A DNA stretch of 64,000 nt from Clarireedia homoeocarpa. Lineage: Eukaryota; Ascomycota; Leotiomycetes; Helotiales; Rutstroemiaceae. This document shows positions 25,063-36,950 of the stretch, piece by piece; the first letter of the stretch is position 1, and every line of letters starts with the position of its first letter. The stretch lies in assembly GCA_001465935.1 (NCBI GenBank), contig LNKV01000005.1, positions 1,054,001 through 1,118,000 on the forward strand. Direction: 5' to 3'. Below the pieces are notes generated by a model that was given only the letters and a program-made list of their open reading frames with translations, had not been told where the DNA came from and made no database searches. The translations under genes and the position numbers were made by a program.

Positions 25063-26451
25063 TTACTCGGAGACACGCCAGACTAGCCTCTCTCCGCTTA
25101 CCTCTTTCCTTCTCAGTGCATCGAGTGCACGCTGTGCTCTTTCCAGCAATGTCTTACCTTCGATGACTCTGTATTTGTTCGGCCGAACCGCTCCATTTGC
25201 CAGCAAGGTCGGCATAATCTCAGACTGCAGCTTGTTTTTGAAGAATTCGTTCTGGACCATTTTTAGCACTGTCCTTCAACGTATCAGTCATTATTTCTTA
25301 CCTGCAAGTAGAAATGTGTTCTCACACCGCTTGTTTCTACGCCTTCAGCCCAGGGAGCTGCTGCACCGACATCCATGCTGTACCTGATTCAACGAGTTAG
25401 TGATCCGCTCTTAGACATAGGGTATGCTTCACTTACTCTGGTGCTTCATCATCAGTAGCATCCTTCACGATAACTGGCAATAATACCGCGACTCTTGTAC
25501 CCCTGTGAGCGACTTTGGCAATTGGTGCCAGACTGCCGTTTTGAGATCCTATACAGTCGAAAATGAAAGGGATCGAGGGCTTGCCATTTTTGGAACTGGC
25601 GCGGAGAATGTTTTCTGTGACTGCTGAATCTCTGTAGTCAAAGGTCCAAGCAGCACCCAGCTCCTTGAGAAAGGCGTGGTGTGCCTTTGACGAGGTAGCT
25701 ATGATGTTTTTGTAGCCCCAATGTCTGAGGACTTGAATTGCGTACTGGCCACTGTAATGGAAGTAGAGGTTAGCGTGTTGACAGGATAGAATTGTTTCCA
25801 ACGAGCTGAAACAACGTGTTACTTACACCGAGGACGAAGCTCCCCAGACCAAGATAAAGTCATCTCCATGTGCAGGTTTTGGTTCCGAGGGCCTTGGCCA
25901 TGGCAACTCCAATCCGAGGTCTGCAGTCACCGTGTGGAAAACGGTGACCAGATTCGTCGGGATTGTCACAGCCTGTTGCATTGAAAATCCATCAGGTATC
26001 TAAAGCTGCAATTTCAGCTTATGTACTTCGATATCATTGAGACACATGAGATTCATACCTTGCCTAGCATGTACCACGAAACAGTAACATATTCCTGTTC
26101 CGCCTTCTCCTTTTGCTCTCTGAACATGAATCCAAAAACCTATAGTTTCAGCACCATCAGTCGTCTGTTCAGCGCAAGTGCGTCCACGAGAACAATGCAT
26201 ACCTTATCACCGACGGCCAGATTCTTGACTTCTGAGCCAACTTCCTCAACGGTCCCAGCAACAGCATCACCCAAAACCTGCGGGTGTGTAACAAGTAGAC
26301 CTCCATCATTCTGATGCAAATCAAGAGGTGTTGACGCAACCCATTCTACTTTCACACGAACTTCATCTGCTGCAGGAGTAACTGTGGGGAGTTGGAGGAT
26401 CTCCAATGGTCCCCGAACTGAGGTTGTAACTACGGCGGCATGGGTGGACAT
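25063..26451 (-). CDS. Zinc-type alcohol dehydrogenase-like (MDR) enoyl/quinone reductase
   Basis: A medium-chain dehydrogenase/reductase, probably NADPH-dependent, resembling the ToxD/trans-enoyl reductase and quinone-oxidoreductase branch. Minus-strand exons are 26451-26203, 26139-26059, 25999-25827, 25751-25437, 25383-25302 and 25251-25063, giving 362 residues. The GroES-like domain has VLGDAVAGTVEEVGSEVKNL. The Rossmann fold begins with LVWGASSSVGQYAIQVL, where the glycine-rich turn is split by an intron, and continues with HWGYKNIIATSSKAHHAFLK. Structural-zinc cysteines are not evident. The acceptor of the last intron was placed at 25252 so that THFYLQ runs into NEFFKNKL, the order usual in this family. 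No polyketide synthase is adjacent, so a secondary-metabolite role is unsupported. Confidence 0.88.
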
Positions 26452-28323
26452 TTTTGATAATTTCTCAGTATTGGTTACGATATCACTAGATACTGATGTT
26501 TACATAGTTTCTTATTCATACTTCTCCTCCTACATATAATACTGCCCACATGGCCCACGACCTGCTGTCGAAACAGGTTTATCATGTAAGCAGAATCACG
26601 TGGGCTGATGCCTTTGCACGAAAGTTCGAGAAATGCGGGGTGTTGCGGCTTCAGATGACAAATGCAATATCGTTGTCGTCTCGACTGTTGGTGAGAAGGA
26701 ATAATATTGGTCCGAGGCCCGTGAAATCGGCGTGTGGTTTCATATGGCCTGATATCTCGGACGGCCCGGATCTTAAGCAAGAACATTTGAGAATCCAAGA
26801 CGGTAGACATCATCCCGTTTATGAAGGGTTTCAAAGCGTACTGTCTAGTTAAATAGAAGCTGGATGTGGAACAACTTTACTGACGGGTGGTTAGTTGCTC
26901 CAGAATAGCATGATTTCTCGAACCTCCGAGGTTGAACCCTTTTCTCTTTTAGGCCGATAACAAAATTGGGTTGGCGGAGGGTCGCGGATTAAATGCCGAT
27001 TTGGGATTCGGACTCGATTTTCGACACATACTTGTCCTTCTTTTTCCTTTTTCGCTGTAATGGGCTATAGGAGGATTACCGAGTTTGACTGGTCTGCATG
27101 TGGAATTGAGTGCGAGTCGAATTCGTATGTGCTGGAGAGTAGCAGAACACGTGCAGGAAATACGCTCTCGTCGACGTCTGCTATCTGGGATGATGATACC
27201 ACTGGACGAAGTGCGCCTCATTGACTGGTGGACATATATCTCTCAAAACATAGGCGAGAATGTCTTCCCTCAATCGAAACCTTTACATGGGCAGAAAAGG
27301 GGCGATCCTTATATTGCTTGTAGAGTTCTAGGATCCTGTTGCCTTGATGTCAAGGTACCACCGGAGCGTTACATAGTGTACACAGGAATTTCGCGTATTT
27401 TACGTTTCTTGGACGATGTGCTGCGAATCGCCGAAGCAGAACTGGTCTGCAAGAGATTGTGCTTTCGTACTCCCTTTGAAACCGAGCAAGCATTCTCGTT
27501 TACTCCTAAAATTCCTGATTAAGGTTAACTAAACTACTGTATGAGTATCGGGTTCCTGGCGGATGAATACCACATTTGGCGACTCGGAGTCTCGGACAAG
27601 CTCTCTATGCTCCCCAAGCGACTTTAATATCATGCTAACATATATATCTTTGTCTTAGGTGGCTCGAAGAAAAATTTCCAAGCCGTTAGGTTGCTCTGTA
27701 CTACGGCCCACTAGGCCTCCCGCATTTCAACCGTTTACCACAAACGGCCCGCTTCGGCATATTAGTATTCGAGACATGCTCCTTGCTATTTCCAGATTCG
27801 TTATGCAAGGTTTCCGGCCAAAGTCCAACTCATGCCTGTCTAGTCAATCTCTGCATTATGTCTTAGCCGGTCAATATGCTTGATTCAGGAATCAGGAGGT
27901 TACATCCAAGTGGATGCCTTGATGGTTTTGCGGGCAACACTTGCGATGGCATCGTTCTGAAATGAGATTTTAAGGATGAAGGCCTGTTGTTTGATGATAG
28001 CAAAAATACCTTGTTCTAGACACAACAACACGTGCACGCTGTCTGTAGTATGCTTGAAGTTCAACGTGTGATAGTTGGGGGGATCCATGTTGGATAGATG
28101 ATACACTATTGACCTTGGATCAGAACGGTGACACGTACGATTCGCACGATAAATCGGCAATGGACACGTCTCGGAACAATAAAGTATAGACATCCATATT
28201 TTGACGTTGGGATCTTCAGTAAAAGATCAGACAGAGTACCTACGATCTAAATTCGCTTTCTATCCCGTGCTGAATTTACCGCCTTATTCGCCTATCACAT
28301 GCGATACATACAGATGAGCACAT
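26452..28323. other. Intergenic, MDR gene to SDR gene
   Basis: About 1.9 kb without a supported gene. It holds the promoter of the MDR gene at its left end. Frames of about 100 and 145 codons on the plus strand (26550-26852, 27085-27522) show no domain, and the longer one lacks an ATG at its head. It may be decayed sequence. Confidence 0.45.
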
Positions 28324-29013
28324 TTACTTGACCTCAAGTTCCACTGCCCAAGCTCCTTTCTTCTGCTCCCATAATTCCCAGAATTTTGCCGCCACGTTCG
28401 CAGGATTGTTGATCGGCTCCTCTGGGCTCACAGGCCCCCCAACTGTAACAAGTGCCACGTGCACTACGTCTTTTGTCTGTTCTATCAAGAGCTTCACCAA
28501 GCTCGCTTGTGCAGCCTTGGCCATGCTCAATGAGAAGACAGGCGCGAAAGGTTGATAGATGATCGGTGACGAAGTCACAAAAAGACAAGGATGTGATTCT
28601 GGCTTTTCCTGGGCCAGAGATTGTAGGTGAGGCAATAAGACCTTTGCCGTTGTGTACAACCCAAGATTCGGGATTTTAAAATCCTCGACGATGTCCTCCT
28701 CCTTGTAGTCACCAAACATGCCGTAATTGATGCGAGCGGCATTGTACAGGACCACTTCCGGTGCGCCAACTTCAGCAACGGCTTTCCCAAGCGCGGATGT
28801 CAGACCCGCGGTGTCGGTAACATCAGCAGTGTACAGGTGAATTTTGGCGGATGGGGCAGCGGCGGCAATATAATCACGCGATGCGGAGAGTGTGGAGGAG
28901 GAGCGTGCAAAGAGTGCTATGCTGGTGAAAGAATGTTTTGCGAAGAGACGCGGGGTATAGGAGCCAATCATTGGCCCGGTGCCAACGACGAAGAGGGGTC
29001 CTGGTGTCGACAT
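28324..29013 (-). CDS. Short-chain dehydrogenase-like protein lacking the canonical Tyr
   Basis: A single-exon 229-residue protein with an SDR Rossmann fold. The dinucleotide loop is GTGPMIG at residues 11-17, in place of the usual TGxxxGIG. There is an acidic turn ADVTD near 63-67 and YNAA at 90-93 in place of NNAG. The active-site region is altered: Ser148/149 and Lys166 are present, but the residue four before the lysine is Leu162, where YxxxK needs tyrosine (local FSLSMAK). The protein may be a diverged SDR with another catalytic residue, for example Tyr153, or a non-enzymatic binding protein. The start at 29013 gives MSTPGPLFVVG, with the first beta strand immediately at the N-terminus. 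No neighbour indicates a substrate. Confidence 0.82.
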   Translation of the reverse strand: MSTPGPLFVVGTGPMIGSYTPRLFAKHSFTSIALFARSSSTLSASRDYIAAAAPSAKIHLYTADVTDTAGLTSALGKAVAEVGAPEVVLYNAARINYGMFGDYKEEDIVEDFKIPNLGLYTTAKVLLPHLQSLAQEKPESHPCLFVTSSPIIYQPFAPVFSLSMAKAAQASLVKLLIEQTKDVVHVALVTVGGPVSPEEPINNPANVAAKFWELWEQKKGAWAVELEVK

Positions 29014-30290
29014 TTTCGAGATTGAGGTGGTGGGGTAGAGAATGGGATTTGTAGCCTTTACTTTGGATGGATGTGTAGTGGAAGGGCTCTGGGCTGTGTA
29101 AATTGATATGAAGCATGTACCTATATAGGGAGCGATGTGCGTCTATATGTGAAGTTGATGAACAGGTTTACCTAAGGGGCGTGGGCAGCGGGCCTGCGAT
29201 TGTTCCCTCCCCATGCAACGCTCAAGGAACTGTCCAAAACGATATGCTGCGCATATCATAGCGTGATATGAACCTTATCAAGGACAGGGGACCTAAAATG
29301 GCCACTCTCTGCGAGGGTAGGATTCTCATCGGCGTCTCAAGATTCGACTGCTTGCCAAGCACATATAGGGGGAAGAATGGGGGTTCGTTCTCCTCCGATC
29401 AACCATAACAAGGGCCCATCACTGACTAGGCTTACCATCGTTTGTGATAGTAGATCCAGCATGCGAAGTAATGACAATCCTCTTAATTGCCCGCTCAAAT
29501 AGACACCCAGCAATGGTAAATCTGTTCGCATACGAGCGTGATGAGTGAGTATTGTCTCACCGCTTTACTTCTGCCATCAGCTCGATGGTTTTGGGTCACT
29601 CCAGAGCCTGTACTTGGCCGTCAGGATAAATAAATGTGCCCATGTCGCTCCACTTTACAAGGCAGAGTCACTCAGTTAGGAGAATGAAATATGATCTGGG
29701 CCATATCATGGGTTCCAATCCACAGTGTTACAGTGAGATGTATACATTTATGTATCCACCTAAGGCGAAAACGGTGAGAGACTTACTCCATCGCTCAATC
29801 CCACCGTCACATTGGCTAAGATGTAGGGCTTATGTAGTCCAACTGTATTTAGAAGGTGGCACAGAGGGCTACGGAGGTATTCTCGCAAATCTCCACTCTA
29901 ATCTGACAGCCTTAAAAGTTCAGCCAACGGCGGAATAATACCCAAGATCTTGAACTTCTATTCGCCCGTAAAGGAAAGCTTGATAGCCTACCTCGCCTAC
30001 CAGTATCTGATGTGAACAAAGGGCTGGTAACACAAGTCTTTGCCTGTGCGTAATGTGTCGTACGGGATACAAGTCCGTGCCGCTTAGGTGTCCAACGGAA
30101 CTCCTCCCCGCCGTGGGGATTATGATTGACATTACCAGCCCATCCCAACAATTCAATATTTATGCAATGGAAAGCCATGGTAAAGGAATGATTTATATTG
30201 ATTTGGCTAAAGTTACACTGCAGTACAGGGCATATCCCACTGCATACATTTGCTGTATCATCTCCACCGACTAGGAGCTGGGTACGCAAT
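29014..30290. other. Intergenic, SDR gene to acyl-CoA dehydrogenase gene
   Basis: The upstream region of the SDR gene and 3' flank of the acyl-CoA dehydrogenase gene. No supported coding region. Frames of 60-138 codons on both strands have no recognisable content. Confidence 0.5.
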
Positions 30291-31681
30291 CTAATTTGAA
30301 GGACCATATGTCGATGCCCATGGATCATACGTCGGCGACGACATCAAGCCTTGCATATGCCTCCTTCGAATTCCGACATTACCACCATCGAAAATAGGCA
30401 GCACCATAGCTGTGGTTAAGAAGTCCCCGAACGGCTGCTCTGCAGCATATGCCGTGCTGCATCGTGGCGTTAGTGGCTTCCCCGTCTTCATGGTTTAGTA
30501 TTGGGTGAACTTACATTCCGACGGCACCTATGGCCTCTGTGACAGCCTTGACACACTCTTCTGAACAGTAGATCTTCGCAGCTAGAGCCAATTCCCGTCT
30601 CGCGTCATAATCTCCCGGTCCGTTTTCAAGGGCATGTGCAGCCCTCCATGTTAAAGCTCTGCATGCTTCCGTCTTCATCTTAATACTACTTAATAAATCT
30701 GCAAATGCCTGTCTATCAAGTAGGTCTATTGCTCCCCGACGATTGTCGCGTTTGGCAAATGCTAAAGCGGCCTCGAAACTGGCCCGCATTATACTGACAC
30801 TCATGGCGCCAACAAGAACTGCTGAGAAGTCAAATGACGCGGTCACAATTGCCGCGCCTTCACCTGGTTGGCACAGAACATTCTTGGCAGGTACCCGCAG
30901 ATTGCTGTACTTGATATGTGGACCGGAACATGCGGTATGACCTGCCGTTGGAACGTGCCTGAGAGTCTTGAAAGCTCCCGCAGCGTTGCGCTCGATATCA
31001 GCTTTTGTGACGAGCAGAATCATGATGGCATCCGCAGGCTCGGAAGATTTGGGTGTAGTGGTACGGCAAACGACGCATTGGAGATCTGCACCTTCAAAAT
31101 CCCAGCCCGCGCAGTTGGTGGCCCATATCTATTGCATGGATTAGATTACTATATCCCGATACTTTATTGGCTGTGTCTCTTACCTTCTCTCCATTGAGGA
31201 CCCACTCATCACCCTCCAGCGTAGCGGTCGTGTGCAGACCAGGCGCACCCTTCTCCAAAAAGTTCGCTACTCCTCCTGGCTCCGAGAAGACCAGACTTGC
31301 AAGTGGTGCTCCTTGTCCACTTAAAAATGGCTCTAGAAACTCCTTGTGCTCTGGCTTCGCGGCTAAGTTTAAGGGTGTTAAGCCGAGTCCAGTTGCGAAA
31401 ATTGTCAGGGAGGCAGAGGGATCGACGGCGTACATTTCCTCAACCAATATGGTTGCTTCCGTTAGACAGCCAGCAGCACCACCAAGGCGAGGTGCTATCA
31501 GACCCTTAAGCATTCCACCGGCAGTAGCACCTCCGTAGATAGGTTTGAGCGCTTGAAATTGTTTCTCATCCGAATACTTCATGTACTCGGCTTTGACCTC
31601 TTTCAGTGGGCCGGCTGCAAACGCAGCCGCATGCTTGCGAATGCCATCTTCGGCAGCGGAAAGCTGAAAATCAATAGGCAT
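30291..31681 (-). CDS. Acyl-CoA dehydrogenase-like flavoprotein
   Basis: A probable FAD-dependent acyl-CoA dehydrogenase family member. Minus-strand exons are 31681-31184, 31128-30515 and 30456-30291, giving 425 residues, slightly longer than the about 380-400 of classical enzymes. The N-terminal helical domain contains GGATAGGMLKGLIAPRLGG. The middle beta domain has ASLVFSEPGGVANF, the flavin/acyl-binding region, and the glycine-rich LEGDEWVLNGEK. The C-terminal helical domain ends with LPIFDGGNVGIRRR. There Asp394 stands where medium-chain enzymes carry the catalytic Glu (YEGT), so the reaction may differ or the base may lie elsewhere. No PTS1 tripeptide (the end is PSN) and no obvious mitochondrial presequence were seen, so location is open. 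Splice phases agree throughout. Confidence 0.87.
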
Positions 31682-32457
31682 GGTGGATGTTGCTTTTTGT
31701 TCGACTGTGAAATTGCGGATGAACTGTACCGAATATGAAGATATGGCAAAAGGCTTGGTTGATCTTTTTCACAGCCTCTGCCCTTTTATGTTGATTTGAA
31801 TCTACACTTCGTACGGAAATTGCCCGCACTCTTTGCATTGCCCAAGACAGAGGGCCACAACCTGATGAGGATTAGCCTCAATCTGCATAAACTGTTTAGA
31901 ACATGGCGGGAATCCTTGGATGGCATGGAAACAAGCAGCTAACATGGGTTCAATGGACCAATGCCCTAGGAACATTATGTGGGCCAAATCTGACGCTTAC
32001 TGTAATGTGTTTCTCCCCCATGTGCTGCAACGTCAAACCCCCATTATCCATACCCATCCCCGGTCCGCACCGTCGACAGACCACGATGGTACCATATACC
32101 ATGAAGAGTGGTGGGAAGCGTCGCCGGATGAGATTTGATCCATATGCTAGATTACTAAACTCCTGAGGATCCGATCCTTGTCCATTGTGCTCCCTACTCT
32201 CCACATAGGTCTGAAGAAGAATAGACTTCCATTGTGATGACACTCTGCGTGGGATTACTGGGATTGGCTATCTGGGTTGGGCCGGTTTCATGCTCTAAAT
32301 GTGCCCAGATGGGGGGCTCTCCCATTTTTTTCGCATTTTTGGTACTTGCTGTACAGAGCTCACAATAAAGCTTCCCACCCGCCCACGTTAAGTTTTCTAA
32401 CCCATTCATTACAACACTCAATACAGGTAATACGACTCCTTAGTCTTCTATTCCACA
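31682..32457. other. Divergent intergenic region
   Basis: 776 bp between divergent start codons, holding both promoters. No other feature recognised. Confidence 0.5.
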
Positions 32458-33856
32458 ATGTCGAGCACGGATCCGAATTTGCCCCATGACTCCAAGGTCA
32501 CTCAGATCTTGGGAGTATGTTCTGCGATGCTGGTGCTCATCACAGTGGTAGTCGGTGCCAGAATTTGGATTCGACTGAAGTATGCAAAAGGTGGACTTGG
32601 GGCCGATGACTACTGCATTATTGCGGCATGGGTTTTGGGGGCAGCTTTCGACTTGGACCCTATCAACCGTACGTCTTTGTGTCATCGCACAATCCTCCTC
32701 CTGTCTTCTCCGCGGAAGAATTTTTTTTTTTTTTTTTTTTGGCATTTTGCTTGTGTTCTCTCAGCTGGACGCTAATTCTTGCACGAATGGCTGCAATGCT
32801 GACCAATTTCACAGAAGTCAAGTATGGACTGGGCCAGCATATCTATGATTTGCCTGATCCAACCATTCTCACAGGTTCACTTGAGGTAAGTTGATGAACC
32901 TTTCGACATGGAGTTGGAGACTAAACGATGTCAAAGCTCTACTATTTCGGAGAACTCTTATACTACATCTGTGTGTCCGTCACAAAGATGGCCATCCTCT
33001 TCTTATACCTACGCCTAGCAACATCGAAGACCTTCCGGAAGCTGGTATGGTGTGTTATGGGCTTCGTTATCCTCACTGCGCTTTCCTCCTGTCTTGCCAG
33101 TATCTTCCAATGCACGCCTATCAAAAAATCTTGGTCACTCGATAAGCACTCTCCCGGTCATTGTATCAACGTAAACGCCCTCTTCTACGCCAATGCTAGC
33201 CTCGATATCTTCCAAGATTTAGTAATATATATTCTTCCGATGAATATGTTGTACCACATTCAAATCCCAAAAAGACAAAAGTATGCGTTGATGCTTGTCT
33301 TCGCCGTTGGAGGCTTCGTTGTTGTCACTGGTGCAATCCGACTGTACTACCTACAAGGCGCACAAGCCTCTGATGATCCTTCTTGTATGTTTTTACTGAA
33401 TGTCGCCGAAGACCATGAGCTAATCACATTCTAGATGATAATGTTGGCGGGGCAGTTTGGTCATCCATCGAGTCAAACATCGGAATAGTGTGTGCATCAT
33501 TGCCGCACTTCAAACCCCTCATTGACCGCTTTCTTCCGAGTCTGATGGGCCGTACTCGCGGCGGGAGTAAGGTGAAAGGTAACTCTGCTCCTTCGGGCTC
33601 GAACTTGGCCCAGGGAAGTTACATCAGGCAACCACATAACGCCGAATACGAGTTGGAACGTGGAGGAGCCCCAAAGTGGAAAGACACCTACCAGGGCAAA
33701 TATGAAGAGAACATTGTCAACAACATCGAGGGTGGAGATACTGTGTACAGTGCTCACGATAGTGAGGAGCACTTGAGGGGCATAGATAATCCAGAAGCAG
33801 GGGATGGCATCTACAAATCTACGAAGATCGTCGTCAGCCGCCTTCCAGCGGTATGA
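32458..33856 (+). CDS. Rhodopsin-domain multi-spanning membrane protein
   Basis: A fungal rhodopsin-domain integral membrane protein of the PTH11-related type, without a CFEM domain. Exons are 32458-32668, 32815-32885, 32937-33384 and 33435-33856, giving 383 residues. Predicted membrane segments include ILGVCSAMLVLITVVVGARI, YYFGELLYYICVSVTKMAIL, VWCVMGFVILTALSSCLAS, LFYANASLDIFQDLVIYILP and ALMLVFAVGGFVVVTGAIRL. Family landmarks are GADDY, YGLGQH, FQCTPIKKSW and DNVGGAVWSSIESNIGIVCASLP. A polar cytoplasmic tail of about 120 residues follows. The first intron (32669-32814) is 146 bp, long for this window, and contains T20. Its boundaries rest on phase agreement and on the spacing between DDY and YGLG. 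Ligand and role are unknown. Confidence 0.85.
32721..32740. repeat. Poly-T homopolymer, 20 bp, in intron 1
   Basis: Twenty consecutive T inside the first intron of the rhodopsin-domain gene. Confidence 0.9.
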
Positions 33857-35810
33857 ATGACATATGTACAGTAATGGGCAGTAGCACAGCTATGGTGTTT
33901 GGAATCAAGTTTTGTTTATGATTTATGGATTAGTGACTGGAAGTCACAGTGTACATGGTTATTCAGAGGAGGGTTGATTGGAGGTCTCGATTGTATACAA
34001 GTTTGTACTAGTACATATGCTGCTTTGGATACCCTGTTAATTTATTTATTTTTTCTCGGTCACTCTGCTTTTGGTCTTTCATGTCGCTAGGAGATTTATG
34101 ATCGAAAGAATGGGGGTTATTTGCTCTATCGGGAAGGAAACGGTTGCGATCTTGGCTAAGCGCCAACATGATGATATCTTGAATCAAAGTGGCGTCTATC
34201 ACAAAATACATATTGCTTAAGCGCTCCTGTGATGAATATAATTCACGGTTGATCTAAGTTGGGTTAATGAAAACCTTTATCACACAATCTAGAACATTGA
34301 CTACATAGTTTGCGACACAATGGAAATCGCATCCCAACTCCATATTTTGAGGCATTGTGACTACCGATTGCCCCCTATCTCGAACGATCATCTATTTCTA
34401 GCTATTTCACAAACCACGCCCGCTTGCGTCTCCACTGCACACCCACCCATGCACGTAAATCCAGTGTCTAGCAATGGGGGTTCGTACCCAGTTAATCTGG
34501 ACCCATTTCCCAGCAAGACAATTTCCATCGATCGGTCCCCGTTCGCGCCCCCATGCTCTTTTTGGTTTCCTACCCCAGAACAACAAACATAAGTACTTCG
34601 TAATTGACGTAGATAAAAGTTAAAAGAAGACGATATTCGCCCGGCTGCTGAGCTGGCTAGTGCTCGGGTCCTTTCCGATGGGCTGATTCGCAATACGTAC
34701 AGTGTGATGTGCAGAGAATTTTTCCCAATTGACCGTCCTCTGCGTCCATTTCAGCAGTTACATACTCACGCCACATTTATGCGCACACACTGCAGAGACG
34801 GGATATTTGGTCGACGGAGATTTGAATTCTTTGATTTTTTCCAGACAGGCAAGCGAGGTGCAGAGATATGAGAGCCACAATATTGAAAGCGTCTGCTTGC
34901 AATGGTGGGGGGAGGGGGTTGCGGGTGCAGCGGACTTTTTCTTCTTCTCAAACCAAAAGAATATTGGATGCATTGTCAGAGGCTTGATTGAGGGCGTTTT
35001 TCCTGTTGCTTGTTTGAAGAGGTTCAGCGCTATGGCGTGCATTTGGCTGACAATGCATTCGGGAATTAATATTCTCAGGGGTTTGGGCCGCGCCAGTGGT
35101 ATGGGGTTGGCGGTGAAGCAATATCCATCTGATATTTTGTGCTGTGATGGTGCAGGGAGGCCTGTCATTGTTGGTAGATCGAAAATCGGAATCAATGCGC
35201 CGCCGACTTGCATGTGTCTGGGAATATCGCGAGACATGCGCTATTTTCTTTTTCACAATTGTTGCCCTTGTTTCTCCTCCATGAACCTCCTAGCTGGGAG
35301 TGAATACTTTATTCGATGGTTCCTGAAAATGTGGCCTGCAGCAACCTCCTCCAGGCACCCAAGCGATCAATGTCCATGTCTAGTTCAGCGCATGAACAGC
35401 AAAGACGCAATCCCAAAATTTGTGATACCCATGAAGCATATGCATATCTCCCGATCGAAAGGCCCCTGGCCAAAGGATCTCGCTCCATGTCTTCCCGCGG
35501 CGATGGCGACATGACCGCAGCGGGGTCGCGCCAAGTGCTCCTCTTGAGCATCAAAAATTCCTCCCGAAGTTCGCTGTGACTGCATTTCACAAGGAAATTA
35601 AAGAATACCCGCCCGCATCGATTCATTCATTGGGAGCTACGACCCGAGTCTTAGGGGTCTTTGCCGCATCACATCAACAGCCGCTGAATGGTAGACAAGC
35701 GAGTCCAGTTTTTCGAATGTGCAGGCGGTGTACGTAAATAGTGCAGTGTAGGACTTAGTGTACGATCAGATCACATATGTATGTACGTACGTAGGAATTC
35801 GATATCATAT

Positions 35811-35910
35811 CCCCATGATTGCCATACGCGACTTCATACCCCCTTGACTGCCAACTACACGCGACGTCACCAAAAATAAGGTGGGGAAGTCGCCTATGGC
35901 AGTCAAGGGG
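35811..35910. repeat. Nested inverted repeat (25-bp and 14-bp arms)
   Basis: Bases 35811-35835 match the reverse complement of 35886-35910 at 22 of 25 positions. A second copy of the outer arm, CCCCTTGACTGCCA at 35840-35853, matches the reverse complement of 35897-35910 at 14 of 14. The left side is therefore a degenerate direct duplication, and the right side an inverted copy. It could be a terminal or sub-terminal repeat of a DNA transposon, or a fold-back element. Confidence 0.7.
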
Positions 35911-35911
35911 A

Positions 35912-36950
35912 TACTGACGTAGGTATTCGCAAAAGTCAGTAATATTAAGGATATACTGAAATACTGAGTCAAAATCAAGCTACTGTTACCCAAAAATACT
36001 CCCTATTCCTCTATATTACCTAACTGGGTAAGAGCAGTGAAACATCCCTCAAACAAGCTCCTATTCTAGCAGGTTGTCGTTGACTTATTGGCTTATATTT
36101 ATCTATAACTTTAAATATTCTAGCTTCCTAACTATCGCTGACACTAATCGATTATATCGATCTGAGAGAGTTATCCTAGTACTAGAAAAGACATATTTGC
36201 AACTTGTAGAGGTACTAGGAACAGAGAGTAAATCTAGTACTATCTCAGAGAGGTTAGAGAAGAGTATCTACTAGTTTGATTCTTTCTACTACACACGAAT
36301 TTCCTTGATTGGACCTATAGGAGGAATAGCCAGGTAGGTTACACACTATTCACGAATCTAGCCCTATACGTGCTCTTCCTACTATTTCAACTATAATGAA
36401 TTTAGTATTTCAATATATAGGTAATACTAGTAGTATCAGGATCTATGTTGAGTACGATTAGGGATATGGAATCCAGTACTGATCACTAGGAATATATCTT
36501 CAATAAGACATACGCATCACTATAAAGGGGCGTATACAAAATATTGAAAACACTATGTCGTACACTGAAACAGTATCACAATCTGGTCGTCCCTTCTTGG
36601 CTTGCTTGACTATCTACGAAATGATATTGGGAGGAACCGACACTGCATGGAAATCCTGCCACTGCTCTTCTTGGATCAATGTATCAACATAGATGAGACA
36701 ATCCGTCGACTTTACCTACTCTACTTGAGTGATGTATCTAACAATAAGCTTCAGAAATTGGTGAATTGGATGCTGTTATCTATTTGATTATGGTATCTTC
36801 CAGTAAAACGATACAAGTCGATAGAATGAATCAATGAAGTCAATTCCAGCAATGAGTAGTAATATTTAATCATGAAACGGTTTGACTTGGTATTCGAGCT
36901 GTAGCAATAGCCATCGAGAGGACTCATTTCCAAGAATGTGAAGCTCTGTG
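35912..36950. mobile_element. Possible decayed transposable element (AT-rich, RIP-like)
   Basis: The tract is much richer in A, T and TpA than the flanking genes, with frequent stops in all frames and only fragments of 60-66 codons open. It sits next to the inverted repeat at 35811-35910. No transposase or reverse-transcriptase motif could be read. The call rests on composition and context: repeat-induced point mutation in ascomycetes turns repeated DNA AT-rich by C-to-T change. It could instead be ordinary AT-rich spacer. Confidence 0.35.

Noticed and set aside
27085..27522. 145-codon frame between the MDR and SDR genes
   Set aside because: No ATG at its head, no domain, no intron signals continuing it.
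34729..35514. Open frame of 261 codons on the plus strand
   Set aside because: It begins at a TTG, the complementary strand is also open for 159 codons, and the sequence shows no domain, signal or spliceable partner. Likely chance.
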